A DNA stretch of 64,000 bases from NCBI GenBank assembly GCA_014381945.1, contig JACNKQ010000047.1, forward strand, positions 1-64,000, read 5' to 3'. Below the pieces are notes generated by a model that saw only the letters and a list, made by a program, of their open reading frames with translations, did not search any database and was not told the origin of the DNA. This DNA is from Actinomycetota bacterium. Lineage in GTDB: Bacteria; Actinomycetota; Acidimicrobiia; Acidimicrobiales; MedAcidi-G1. Numbering within the stretch: the stretch's first letter is position 1; every line of letters starts with the position of its first letter. Both the position numbers and the translations under genes were made by a program. Of the stretch, positions 45,832 through 53,986 are shown piece after piece.

Positions 45832-46713
45832 TCAGACCCCCCTTCGAACCCGACGGGCGTTTCGCAGGAAATCCTGTGAGAACACGGCCAATCCTGACCA
45901 GATGGCGACGAAGCCGACGAGCCGCATGCCGTCGAAGGGCTCGTCATAGACCGCCACCCCGAGTACGAAGTTGATGGTCGGCGCCAGGTACTGGGTGAGG
46001 CCGATCACTGCCAGCGGTACCCGTCGTACCGCCGCACCGAACAGCAGCAGCGGTACGGCCGTGAACAGCCCACCCGCCATCAGCAGGAGGCTGTCGCCGG
46101 GAACTCCGATGCCCATGGATCCGGCACCGGCGGCCGCCCGCACGACCAGGAACAGCACCGCCGGCAGCAACAGGATCGACATCTCGATACCGAGCCCCTC
46201 GAACGGTGACAGGTCGAGCTTTTTCTTGATGAGGCCGTAGAAGCCGAAGCTGAACGCCAGGAGGAGCCCGATCCAGGGCAGGGCGCCCACCTGAACAGTC
46301 AGCCAGACCACGCCTGCCGTCGCCAGGCCGACTGCGATCCACTGTGCCGGGCGCAGCGACTCTCCGAGGAAAAGCATCCCCAACACGATGCTCACGAGAG
46401 GGTTCATGAAATAGCCGAGGCTGCCCTCGATCACGTGGTCGGAGGTCACGGCCCACACCCAGAGCAGCCAGTTGGTGGACAGCAGGGCCGCCGCTACGAA
46501 CTCGAGCCTCAGAACCCGACGGTCCCCCGCCGCCTCGACCACCCGTCCCCAGGAACGTCGGATGAACAGGATCAGCATGACGCACACGAACGTCCAGACC
46601 ACCCGCTGTCCGAAGATGTCGATCGACGGGACATGTGCGATGAACTTCCAGAACACGGGCGAAACGCCCCAGAGGGAGAAGGCACCGACTGCGTAGAGGA
46701 AACCCCGCTTCAT
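45832..46713 (-). CDS. rarD: RarD-type EamA-family transporter
   Basis: A 293-residue membrane protein with ten predicted helices in two EamA halves. The start MKRGFLYAVGAFSLWGVSPVFWKFI and LLSTNWLLWVWAV with GYFMNPLVSIVLGMLFLGE are hallmarks of RarD. The substrate is not known. GAGACT ends six bases before ATG 46713. It converges with the flavodoxin gene, 6 bp apart. Confidence 0.88.
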   Translation of the reverse strand: MKRGFLYAVGAFSLWGVSPVFWKFIAHVPSIDIFGQRVVWTFVCVMLILFIRRSWGRVVEAAGDRRVLRLEFVAAALLSTNWLLWVWAVTSDHVIEGSLGYFMNPLVSIVLGMLFLGESLRPAQWIAVGLATAGVVWLTVQVGALPWIGLLLAFSFGFYGLIKKKLDLSPFEGLGIEMSILLLPAVLFLVVRAAAGAGSMGIGVPGDSLLLMAGGLFTAVPLLLFGAAVRRVPLAVIGLTQYLAPTINFVLGVAVYDEPFDGMRLVGFVAIWSGLAVFSQDFLRNARRVRRGV

Positions 46714-46781
46714 CCGCGCAGTCTCGCCCTCCAGGCCGGCGAAACAACGCCCACGGCTCCTCGCTGACAGATCGCGGCACG

Positions 46782-46787
46782 TACGCT
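46782..46787 (+). promoter_or_regulatory. Leaderless -10 element (TACGCT)
   Basis: TACGCT, eight bases, ATG 46796. Confidence 0.55.
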
Positions 46788-46795
46788 CGCGCCTG

Positions 46796-47359
46796 ATGTA
46801 TTCGCACCTGCTTGTTCCCCTCGATGGCGGTGACCGGGCGAAGGCGGCCCTGCACCCGTCGGCGACCATGGCCCGCTCGTTCGACGCCACGCTCATCCTT
46901 GTCGGCTCCGAGGCGACGCTCGCAGCGCTCGACGTCGACACGATCCACGCCCCGGACGTGGTGGCCGTCCGCACGGAGGTCGACCTCCCATCGTCTCTGG
47001 AGCGCGTCGGCGACAACCTGCCCGAGCCCCTCGCCGTCTATGCGGGTGGAAGATGGCGGCCGTACGCCGACACCTGGAGCGGAGACCTTCTGGTCTTCGG
47101 CCCGTCCAGCACCCCGCACGACTACGTCGTCGGCGGCACGATGCTCATAGACGGCCGCTTCGCCGATGGTGCCATCGATGCCCGGGCATCCACCGCCATC
47201 GTTCTGGGCTTCGGCTACACCACCACCGATGACCTCTTGGCGGCGGTCCCCGAATACGACGGACAGGTCGTGATCCCCATGCGATCCGAAATCGACGTGG
47301 TCGCCGACCTGGTTGCCCGCTGGACCGGACCGGTGTTCCTCCGGGCCGAGGAGGCCTGA
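46796..47359 (+). CDS. Universal-stress-protein-like domain protein
   Basis: A 187-residue cytoplasmic protein. The start HLLVPLDGGDRAKAALHPSATMARSFDATLILV resembles the first strand-helix-strand of UspA proteins (shown in part). The ATP-binding Gly-rich motif of UspA is not evident, and the second half diverges. It is followed within 2 bp by the glutamine amidotransferase gene, so they form an operon. Confidence 0.55.
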   Translation: MYSHLLVPLDGGDRAKAALHPSATMARSFDATLILVGSEATLAALDVDTIHAPDVVAVRTEVDLPSSLERVGDNLPEPLAVYAGGRWRPYADTWSGDLLVFGPSSTPHDYVVGGTMLIDGRFADGAIDARASTAIVLGFGYTTTDDLLAAVPEYDGQVVIPMRSEIDVVADLVARWTGPVFLRAEEA

Positions 47360-47361
47360 CC

Positions 47362-48063
47362 GTGCAGATCGGCCTACTGCGCTGCGACGAGGTCGGCGGC
47401 GACAGACTCGACCGCTACGGCGGCTACCAGCAACTGTTCACCGAGCTCCTGAACCACACTGTCGACGAGACCGTCGTCGTAATCGACTACGACGTGGTCG
47501 ATGGCTGCCTGCCCGGCGCCCCCGACGAGCAGGACGGATGGTTGGTATCCGGTGCACGCTCCGCTGCCTTTGACGACGACCCGTGGATCGCCGACCTGCT
47601 CGACGTGATCAGGGACCTGGACGCCGCCCGGGCACCACTAGTCGGAGTCTGCTTCGGCCACCAGGCCATCGCCCTGGCGCTCGGTGGTGAGGTCCGATAC
47701 ACGGGTGCCTGGGGCGTGGGCGTCCGGCACGCCGAGTTGGTAGCCCCCTCTTCGGCGACGGCCCCTCTCGATGGCGGGTTCAGGATCGCCTACTCCCACC
47801 GGGACCAGGTGGTCGACCTGCCCGCTACGGCGAGGCTGACCTCGTCCACGACCCACTGTCCGGTGGCATCGTTCGCCGTAGGCAACCACATCCTCGGCAT
47901 CCAGGGCCATCCCGAGTTCGGTACAGACTTCGCCCGCGACCTGTACACCAGTCGCCTCGTGAACATCGGCGACGCTGCTGCCGCCGAGGCCCTGTCGACC
48001 CTCGACAGCGGCACCGACCGCATCGCCGTAGCCGAATGGATGCTGCGGGTGCTGGCCGGCTAG
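47362..48063 (+). CDS. Class I glutamine amidotransferase
   Basis: A 233-residue GATase-I domain protein. Nucleophile Cys in VGVCFGHQAIALALGG and His/Glu in GIQGHPEFGTDF make a complete triad. Stand-alone proteins of this GMP-synthase-like type hydrolyse glutamine or gamma-glutamyl compounds. GAGGAGG precedes GTG 47362 and overlaps the end of the upstream gene. Its stop TAG shares bases with the stop of the convergent EamA gene. Confidence 0.88.
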   Translation: MQIGLLRCDEVGGDRLDRYGGYQQLFTELLNHTVDETVVVIDYDVVDGCLPGAPDEQDGWLVSGARSAAFDDDPWIADLLDVIRDLDAARAPLVGVCFGHQAIALALGGEVRYTGAWGVGVRHAELVAPSSATAPLDGGFRIAYSHRDQVVDLPATARLTSSTTHCPVASFAVGNHILGIQGHPEFGTDFARDLYTSRLVNIGDAAAAEALSTLDSGTDRIAVAEWMLRVLAG

Positions 48064-48947
48064 CTGGGATAACCGGGGACGCCGGCCGGCCGTTCCGTCG
48101 GCCGCGTCACCACCATCGCAAGGGTCACCACGACGACGACGATGCCCAGTGCCTGCACGCCTCCGAGCGCCTCGTCCACGAGCCACCAGGCGTAGAGCGG
48201 GGTGATGACCGTGAAAAGCAGGTTGATGAGGCCCATCACCGTCAACGTGACATGGGCGTGTGCGTAGTTGGTGAGCAGGTGTCCGGTGCCGGGAATGGCT
48301 GCCATCAGCAGGATCGGCCACCATTCGGCGCCCGATGGCGGCGCCACCCCGTGCCCCGAAACGAGGGCCGCGGGCAGGATGATGATCGTTGCCACGAGGG
48401 TGAGGCACAACTGGTAGACGGTCGAGTCCACGGTCAATCGAGCCCGCTTGCTGACCACGTAGTAACCACACCAGAGCAACATCCCGAAAAACGCCATCAC
48501 ATCCCCTTCGACGGTTGCCACGCCGCTGGGATCACCACCCTGCAATGACAGGACCACGCCGCCAATGGCGAGCAGCGACCAGAGATAGAGCGACCGGCGG
48601 GGGCGCTCGCCGAACAGCGGTCCTGCGACTCCCAACAGCACGATGGGTTGCAACGAGCCCATGACGACCGCATGGGTCGCGCTGGTACGGCGCATGAACG
48701 TGACGAACAGGACCATGTTGAGGCCGAAGAGGAGCCCGCCCCAGAACGATGTGCGAAGCGCTGCGATCGTCAGGCGACTGCCGCTGGCGACGAGGTACGC
48801 CAGGTAGACGACCAACGCAGCGGCCAGTCGCCAGAAGACGAAGCGCAGTGAGGCAAGGTCCGAGATCTTGACGATGATCGGACCGAACGCCATGAGGGAG
48901 ACGGCGAACGTCGCTGCCGCCCGACCGTTTCGCACCTGATGGTCCAC
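48060..48947 (-). CDS. EamA-family (DMT) transporter
   Basis: A 295-residue protein with ten hydrophobic helices in two EamA repeats, e.g. ATFAVSLMAFGPIIVKIS at the start and FFGMLLWCGYYVVSKRA before the second repeat. The family exports amino acids and other metabolites; the substrate is unknown. Start GTG 48947. It is a different subfamily from the RarD-type protein at 45832. Confidence 0.87.
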   Translation of the reverse strand: MDHQVRNGRAAATFAVSLMAFGPIIVKISDLASLRFVFWRLAAALVVYLAYLVASGSRLTIAALRTSFWGGLLFGLNMVLFVTFMRRTSATHAVVMGSLQPIVLLGVAGPLFGERPRRSLYLWSLLAIGGVVLSLQGGDPSGVATVEGDVMAFFGMLLWCGYYVVSKRARLTVDSTVYQLCLTLVATIIILPAALVSGHGVAPPSGAEWWPILLMAAIPGTGHLLTNYAHAHVTLTVMGLINLLFTVITPLYAWWLVDEALGGVQALGIVVVVVTLAMVVTRPTERPAGVPGYPS

Positions 48948-49007
48948 CGTCGTACCTTCGCACGGGTTCCGCTCCCGAGCGCTATTCGCTCTTGTCGGAT
49001 CCCTGGA

Positions 49008-49679
49008 TCAGAGAGCGGCATTCGCCTCGTCGAGGGCGGCCTGAAGGGACGACCCCAGGTTGGCCGTCCATTCCCTGAGCACGCTCCTGCGAGCCCCGGG
49101 GGCAGGCGGTTCCAGGGGGGGATGTACCACGATCCTGACGGCGCGCGGCTTGGGGAACCTCGCACCCGTCGGCATCGCCTCGCCGCTCCCGGCGACACCG
49201 ACCGGTACGACTTTTGCGCCGGACTTGGCGGCCAACCAGGCGGTGCCGTCGAAGAGTTCTGCAATCTGCGGCCCGTCATGCCTGGTTCCCTCGGGGAACA
49301 CGAGCAGCAGGTTGCCCACGGAAAGCAGGTCCCGGGCTGCGCGCAGCGACTCCCGGTCGGCCGCCTCGCGTCGGACCGGAAATGCGCCCAACGACGCCAG
49401 GAACCAGGCCAGCGGTCGCACCTTGAACAGGCTGACCTTTGCCAGAGCACGCAGGCGGCGGCGGGTCAGCGGCGACAGCAGGAACGAATCCAGGTTCGAG
49501 CGGTGCACCGGGGCGAGGATGACCGGACCGGTGGCCGGGATGTGTTCGCGACCAGTTGTGCGAACCCGGAAATACGGCCATAGAAGACAGCGGACGAGTC
49601 CCCTGACCAGCGAATAGACGGGCCCTGCGGTCCAGGAGTCGCTTGTGCGGTGCGCCCGCTCCTGTGGGTTCAGCACCAT
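49008..49679 (-). CDS. plsC: 1-acyl-sn-glycerol-3-phosphate acyltransferase (PlsC family)
   Basis: A 223-residue membrane-associated acyltransferase of phospholipid synthesis. Catalytic HX4D is VHRSNLDSF, followed by ALAKVSLF, GAFPVRRE and the glycerophosphate-binding FPEGTR, then VPVGVAGSGE. The start ATG 49679 is preferred; upstream codons would overlap the CBS protein gene end. Confidence 0.9.
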   Translation of the reverse strand: MVLNPQERAHRTSDSWTAGPVYSLVRGLVRCLLWPYFRVRTTGREHIPATGPVILAPVHRSNLDSFLLSPLTRRRLRALAKVSLFKVRPLAWFLASLGAFPVRREAADRESLRAARDLLSVGNLLLVFPEGTRHDGPQIAELFDGTAWLAAKSGAKVVPVGVAGSGEAMPTGARFPKPRAVRIVVHPPLEPPAPGARRSVLREWTANLGSSLQAALDEANAAL

Positions 49680-49719
49680 GGGAGCCGAACCTTGCAGGTG
49701 GCCGGTCTGACAGGTCTGG

Positions 49720-50097
49720 TCAGCGACGCCCGATGCGGGCGCTGAGGACATCGCGCAGGCTGACGATGCCGACAAGGTCACCACCTTCGGTGACAGGCAG
49801 GTGGCGAAAGCCGCGTGACAGCATCAACCCGGCAGCGTCCTCGGTCTCGAGGCCGGGTTCGGCTGTGTCCGGATCAGGGGTCATGTAGGCCTCGACCGAA
49901 GCAGCGGAAAGGTCGATCTCTTCGGCGGCGGCCCGTAGCACATCGCGCTCGGTGAGGATGCCGACGAGCATCTTCCCGTGTACGACGATCACGGAACCGA
50001 AGCCGCCCTTCACCATGCACTTCGCTGCATCGGCGACCGATGCATCGGATGCAACGGTGGCGACATCGGAGGACATCACCTCACGTACCTGGACCAT
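49720..50097 (-). CDS. CBS-domain-pair protein
   Basis: A 125-residue protein made of a single pair of CBS motifs: VREVMSSDVATVASDASVADAAKCMVKG with VGILTERDVLRA, and VEAYMTPDPDTAEPG with LVGIVSLRDVLSARI. Such Bateman modules bind adenosine nucleotides and sense energy status. It is translationally coupled to the preceding small gene (TGATG overlap). Effector partner unknown. Confidence 0.9.
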   Translation of the reverse strand: MVQVREVMSSDVATVASDASVADAAKCMVKGGFGSVIVVHGKMLVGILTERDVLRAAAEEIDLSAASVEAYMTPDPDTAEPGLETEDAAGLMLSRGFRHLPVTEGGDLVGIVSLRDVLSARIGRR

Positions 50098-50348
50098 CAG
50101 CCGGTTCCTCCCACTTCATCGAGTTCGGGGTCGCTCTGCTGGGTTGCCGGTTGCTCGAGGTCCCGGTTCAGCACCCGCCACAGCGTGCCCGCCCAGACGC
50201 TCGCGTGTGGCCACTCGCGCCAGAACGCCTGCAGGACGATCGGATCCAGGTCCTCGGCCGCCTGCGCGGGCGTGCTCACCTGCGCAAGGTCCTCAAGCGC
50301 TGTCATAGCCTCGAGCAGTCGCTCGGAGGCTTCGGTCGGGTCGGTCAC
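50097..50348 (-). CDS. Small uncharacterised protein
   Basis: An 83-residue soluble acidic protein, Trp-rich in the middle (FWREWPHASVWAGTLWRVL). No family recognised. GTG 50348 has AAGGAGA upstream, and its stop overlaps the CBS gene start, so it is the first gene of a two-gene operon. Confidence 0.65.
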   Translation of the reverse strand: MTDPTEASERLLEAMTALEDLAQVSTPAQAAEDLDPIVLQAFWREWPHASVWAGTLWRVLNRDLEQPATQQSDPELDEVGGTG

Positions 50349-50438
50349 AGTCTGTCTCCTTCATGGAATCCGCCATTCTCCCCGATTTCAGGTCGATTCG
50401 GCAAGCGCGAATGTCAACTTGCCCCAAACCTGAAAATT

Positions 50439-51719
50439 TCAGGCCTCGGATCCCACCTCGTCGAGCAGGCCGAGGCCGGCACCTCGCACCATGCTGCCGA
50501 TCATGCCGGCCAGCAGCACGGCGTAGCCCAGCATCACCCAGCGGATCCCGAGGAGGTCGCCGAGTACGCCGCCCGCAAAGGAGCCCAGGGGCAGTCCTCC
50601 GAGCAGGGCGACCAGCCACACGGACATGACGCGACCGCGGTACTCCTCGTCCAGTTGCAGTTGGAGCGCCGTGTTCACGGTGACGCCGTGGAGCATGTGC
50701 GCCATTCCCATGACGAAATAGCCGATGAAGCCGACGTACAGCCATGGCGTGGCGGTAACGATGAGCATGCCGAAGGCGAAGAGCAGGGCGACGGCCGCCT
50801 CGAGGCGCGAACGTCGCACCTGCCCTCCGGGCCCCGAGATGTAGATGCCGCCCAGCACTGAACCGAAGCCCAGCATCATGGCCAGCGCTCCGAGGCCTCC
50901 ACCGCCGGCGCCGAACAGGTCGTCCGCCACGCTTGCCGTCAGGGAGTAGGCGAAGGCCGCACCGAGGAAGGCCATCAGGAACGAGAGGCGCAGCGCCAGT
51001 CGGATCGACGAGTTGGCCCGGACGTAGTCGATGCCCGCCCGGAACTGGGCGAAGAATGGTTCGGACACCTCGTCGGGTTCCCAGTGGCAACGCACGGAGG
51101 AGAGCAGCAGGAGTCCGACCATGTAACAGGTCGCGGTCCCGGCAAAGGCGAGTCCCGGACCGGCGAACGCCAGTATCAGCGCCGCTGCCGCCGGACCGAC
51201 CGATCGTCCGACCGTGAAGGAGATCGACAGCAGTCGGATCGCCTGGGGCAGAACCTCCCGGGGCACGAGCACGGCGCTGAGGCTCTGGATGGGCGCCCAC
51301 TGGAAGCCGGCGACGGCTCCGGAGGCCAGGAGCAGCCCGATGATCCGCCATGGTGTGAGCAGGTCGGCCTGGTGGAGCACCAGCAGGCCACCGGTGATGC
51401 ATCCCTGCAGGACATAGGCCACCAGCAGTATCCGCTTGCGGTCGATCCGGTCGGCGAGGGTCCCCGAGATCGGCGTCGTCACGACGGCGGGGATCAGTGA
51501 GGCGAATGCTGCAGCTCCGACCCAGGTGTTCGAGTCGGTCATCTGGTTGATGAGGAAGGGCACCGCCAGCCCCTGCAGGAACTGGCCCACGGTGCTGGTC
51601 GTGTTCGCCAGCAGGAACCGTGCGAACGCCACGTGGCGCAGCGGGGCGAACGTCCCGAAAGGCCGACGGTGCAGGGGTCCTGACGTGCCCCCGTGATCGG
51701 GGTCCGGTGATGGTCCCAA
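50439..51719 (-). CDS. Major facilitator superfamily transporter
   Basis: A ~426-residue transporter with about twelve hydrophobic segments. It resembles the MFS_3/enterobactin-exporter (EntS-like) group: PLRHVAFARFLLANTTSTVGQFLQGLAVPFLI near the N-terminus (in part), SGTLADRIDRKRIL as the motif-A loop, and LRLSFLMAFLGAAFAYS. Start uncertain: TTG 51719 lies 3 bp after the YceI-gene stop. Substrate unknown. Confidence 0.85.
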   Translation of the reverse strand: MGPSPDPDHGGTSGPLHRRPFGTFAPLRHVAFARFLLANTTSTVGQFLQGLAVPFLINQMTDSNTWVGAAAFASLIPAVVTTPISGTLADRIDRKRILLVAYVLQGCITGGLLVLHQADLLTPWRIIGLLLASGAVAGFQWAPIQSLSAVLVPREVLPQAIRLLSISFTVGRSVGPAAAALILAFAGPGLAFAGTATCYMVGLLLLSSVRCHWEPDEVSEPFFAQFRAGIDYVRANSSIRLALRLSFLMAFLGAAFAYSLTASVADDLFGAGGGGLGALAMMLGFGSVLGGIYISGPGGQVRRSRLEAAVALLFAFGMLIVTATPWLYVGFIGYFVMGMAHMLHGVTVNTALQLQLDEEYRGRVMSVWLVALLGGLPLGSFAGGVLGDLLGIRWVMLGYAVLLAGMIGSMVRGAGLGLLDEVGSEA

Positions 51720-51722
51720 CGT

Positions 51723-52595
51723 CTAGCGCGTCAGGAACAACTGGATCTCGACGACCCCGTGGTCCTCGACCGACACGACGATCGGAGCGGAGGGCGCCTC
51801 GATGCCGTAGTCGGAAAAGACGATGTCGAAGGTACCGACGACGGTCACGATCTCGCCGACGAGCGTGGCGGCCAGGTCGATCTCGACGTCGTTGGTGACG
51901 CCCCTGATCGTGAGGGTCCCGGGAGCGGCCACCGCTATCTCGGCACCATCTACGGGCAGATCACCGAGGTCGACGGGGCCGACCAGGGTGAAGGTCGCCT
52001 CCGGATGGTTGCCGGTGTCGAGAGCCTGCCTGGCCTTGTTGTCCCTTCCGGAACGGTCGGTGCGGATCTTGGACAGGTCGGCGACGATCGCAGCCGCTAC
52101 CAGCGTGGCCCCGTCGAGTTCGAAGGTCCCGGACACGACCGGGGTGCGACCCACCGCCGTGGTGCTGCCGATTCCCTGGCCCAACTCCTCGTCTACCCGG
52201 AAGCCGACGTAGGAACTGGTGAAGTCGGAGAACGACCCGATGGTCGTGTCGACGGTCCATGTGCCGGAGAGGGCCTCGACGGCTGGAACAGTGGTGTTGG
52301 GCGCAAGCGTGGTGGCGGGCGGGGCCGTGGTGGTGGGCGCAAGCGTGGTGGCGGGCGGGGCCGTGGTCGAAGTGGCGGCGGGCGGGGCCGTGGTCGAAGT
52401 GGCGGCGGGCGGGGCCGTGGTGGTGGGCGCAAGCGTGGTGGCGGGCGGGGCCGTGGTGGTCTGGGCTGCGGCGGCCACTGCGGCGGCGCTGCCGAGATCG
52501 GGTGGCGGCGGAGAGGTGTCGCGCAGCACGAAGAACCAGACAGCGGCCGCAACAACGACGACCACGCCGACCACCATCACCACTCTGCGTTGCAC
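51723..52595 (-). CDS. YceI-like domain protein with Thr/Pro tether
   Basis: A 290-residue membrane-anchored exported protein: one N-terminal helix (about 5-24), a long TTTAPPATTLAP-type linker (about 45-100), then a YceI lipocalin-like domain (GTWTVDTTIGSFSDFTSSYVGF, GTFELDG, ALDTGNHPEATFTL, DIVFSDYGIEAP). YceI proteins bind isoprenoid or lipid ligands. The start chosen is GTG 52595, with AGGGGAG upstream, rather than TTG 52613. The MFS gene follows 3 bp downstream. Confidence 0.85.
   Translation of the reverse strand: MQRRVVMVVGVVVVVAAAVWFFVLRDTSPPPPDLGSAAAVAAAAQTTTAPPATTLAPTTTAPPAATSTTAPPAATSTTAPPATTLAPTTTAPPATTLAPNTTVPAVEALSGTWTVDTTIGSFSDFTSSYVGFRVDEELGQGIGSTTAVGRTPVVSGTFELDGATLVAAAIVADLSKIRTDRSGRDNKARQALDTGNHPEATFTLVGPVDLGDLPVDGAEIAVAAPGTLTIRGVTNDVEIDLAATLVGEIVTVVGTFDIVFSDYGIEAPSAPIVVSVEDHGVVEIQLFLTR
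52296..52460. repeat. Thr/Pro linker repeats (15- and 24-bp units)
   Basis: Nested direct repeats encode TTTAPPATTLAP and AATSTTAPP on the minus strand. They form the tether of the YceI protein. Confidence 0.8.
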
Positions 52596-52674
52596 CGTCT
52601 GCTCCCCTCTCAAGGCTCACACCGATCGTAGGCGCCCATCTGCGTCCGATCCTGTACGGGCGAGGTATCCCACC

Positions 52675-52680
52675 TAAGGT
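52675..52680 (+). promoter_or_regulatory. Leaderless -10 element (TAAGGT)
   Basis: TAAGGT, spacer ttgcat, ATG 52687. The element favours ATG 52687 over the in-frame TTG at 52681. Confidence 0.65.
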
Positions 52681-52686
52681 TTGCAT

Positions 52687-53940
52687 ATGAAATTCGGAAT
52701 CTTCTACGAGCATCAGATCCCCCGGCCCTGGGAAGACGGCGACGAGCACAAGCTGCTCAAGGACGCCCTCGACCAGGTCGAGTTGGCCGACCGGCTGGGC
52801 TTCGACCACGTCTGGGAGGTCGAGCACCATTTCCTCGAGGAATACAGCCACAGTTCCGCCCCCGAGGTGTTCCTGGCCGCCGCCAGCCAGCGCACAACCA
52901 ACATTCGCCTGGGCCACGGCATCGTCCTGCTGCCCGGCGGCTACAACCACACGGCACGGGTCGTCGAGCGCATCAACACCCTCGACCTTCTCTCGGACGG
53001 GCGGGTCGAGTTCGGCACCGGCGAATCGTCGTCCAACGCCGAGCTCGATGGTTTCGGAGTCGACCGTGCAACCAAGCGGGCGCAGTGGCTCGACCACATC
53101 GAGGCCGCCACGAGGATGATGGTCGAGGAGCCGTTCGCCGGCTGGGACGGAGAGCATCTCCAGATGCCCGCCCGCAACGTGGTACCGAAGCCGTTCCAGA
53201 AACCGCATCCTCCGCTGTGGGTGGCCTGCAGCCAGCGCGAGACGATCCACCTGGCGGCCACGAAGGGTGTGGGGGCGCTCACCTTCGCCTTCGTCGAGCC
53301 CGACGAGGCCAAGTTCTGGGTCGACGACTACTACGACACGCTTGCCTCCGACGAGTGCGTTCCGGCCGGTTTCGCCGTCAACGCAAACATGGCGAGCGTC
53401 CTGCCGCTGATGTGCCACGAGGACGAGGCGACGGCAATCGACCGGGGCATCGACGGTGTCCACTTCTTCGGGTACTCACTGGGCCACTTCTACGTCTACG
53501 GACAGCACCAGCCCGGCGTCACCGACGTGTGGGCCGAGTTCGAGAAGAACCGCAGTGCATTTGGCTTCGACCGTGCGACGGCGGCGCAGAAGAACGTCGA
53601 ACTCCGCGCCCAGCTCAAGGGGGACGAAGGCGTGCTGTCTCTGCGCGGGGCGATCGGCACCCCCGACCAGATCCGGCCGCTGATGCGACAGTACGAGGAG
53701 GCCGGCATCGACCAGGTGATCTTCATCAGCCAGGCCGGACGGAACCGCCACGAGGACATCTGCGAGTCGATGGAGTTGTTCGCCAGAGAGGTCATGCCCG
53801 AGTTCAAAGAGCGCGATCCCGCGCACGTGGCTGCCAAGCAGGAGCGCCTGGCCCCGGCCATCGAGGCCGCCCTGGCCCGCCGGGAGGGGCCCCGCACGGT
53901 CGACCCCGACTACCAGATCGCTCCGGCGATGCTGGTCTGA
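52687..53940 (+). CDS. LLM-class flavin-dependent oxidoreductase
   Basis: A 417-residue luciferase-like monooxygenase. MKFGIFYEHQ begins the barrel; FDHVWEVEHHFLEEYSHSSAPEVFLAAASQRT and LGHGIVLLPG (partial) and GRVEFGTGESSSNAELDGF are canonical blocks of the alkanal-monooxygenase-like group. FMN or F420 dependence is unresolved. Substrate unknown. Confidence 0.88.
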   Translation: MKFGIFYEHQIPRPWEDGDEHKLLKDALDQVELADRLGFDHVWEVEHHFLEEYSHSSAPEVFLAAASQRTTNIRLGHGIVLLPGGYNHTARVVERINTLDLLSDGRVEFGTGESSSNAELDGFGVDRATKRAQWLDHIEAATRMMVEEPFAGWDGEHLQMPARNVVPKPFQKPHPPLWVACSQRETIHLAATKGVGALTFAFVEPDEAKFWVDDYYDTLASDECVPAGFAVNANMASVLPLMCHEDEATAIDRGIDGVHFFGYSLGHFYVYGQHQPGVTDVWAEFEKNRSAFGFDRATAAQKNVELRAQLKGDEGVLSLRGAIGTPDQIRPLMRQYEEAGIDQVIFISQAGRNRHEDICESMELFAREVMPEFKERDPAHVAAKQERLAPAIEAALARREGPRTVDPDYQIAPAMLV

Positions 53941-53986
53941 AGATCCCGGCCTGACGATGCTGGTCCCGTCTGGAAGACTTGTACCC

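Noticed and set aside
52596-52613. TTG 52613 start for the YceI protein
   Set aside because: The AGGGGAG site lies inside this extension, at the right distance for GTG 52595.
53957-53986. ATG 53957 as start of the cupredoxin lipoprotein
   Set aside because: No ribosome binding site; the GTG at 53987 gives a standard short signal peptide and has GGAAG and an AAGACT hexamer upstream. Not excluded.
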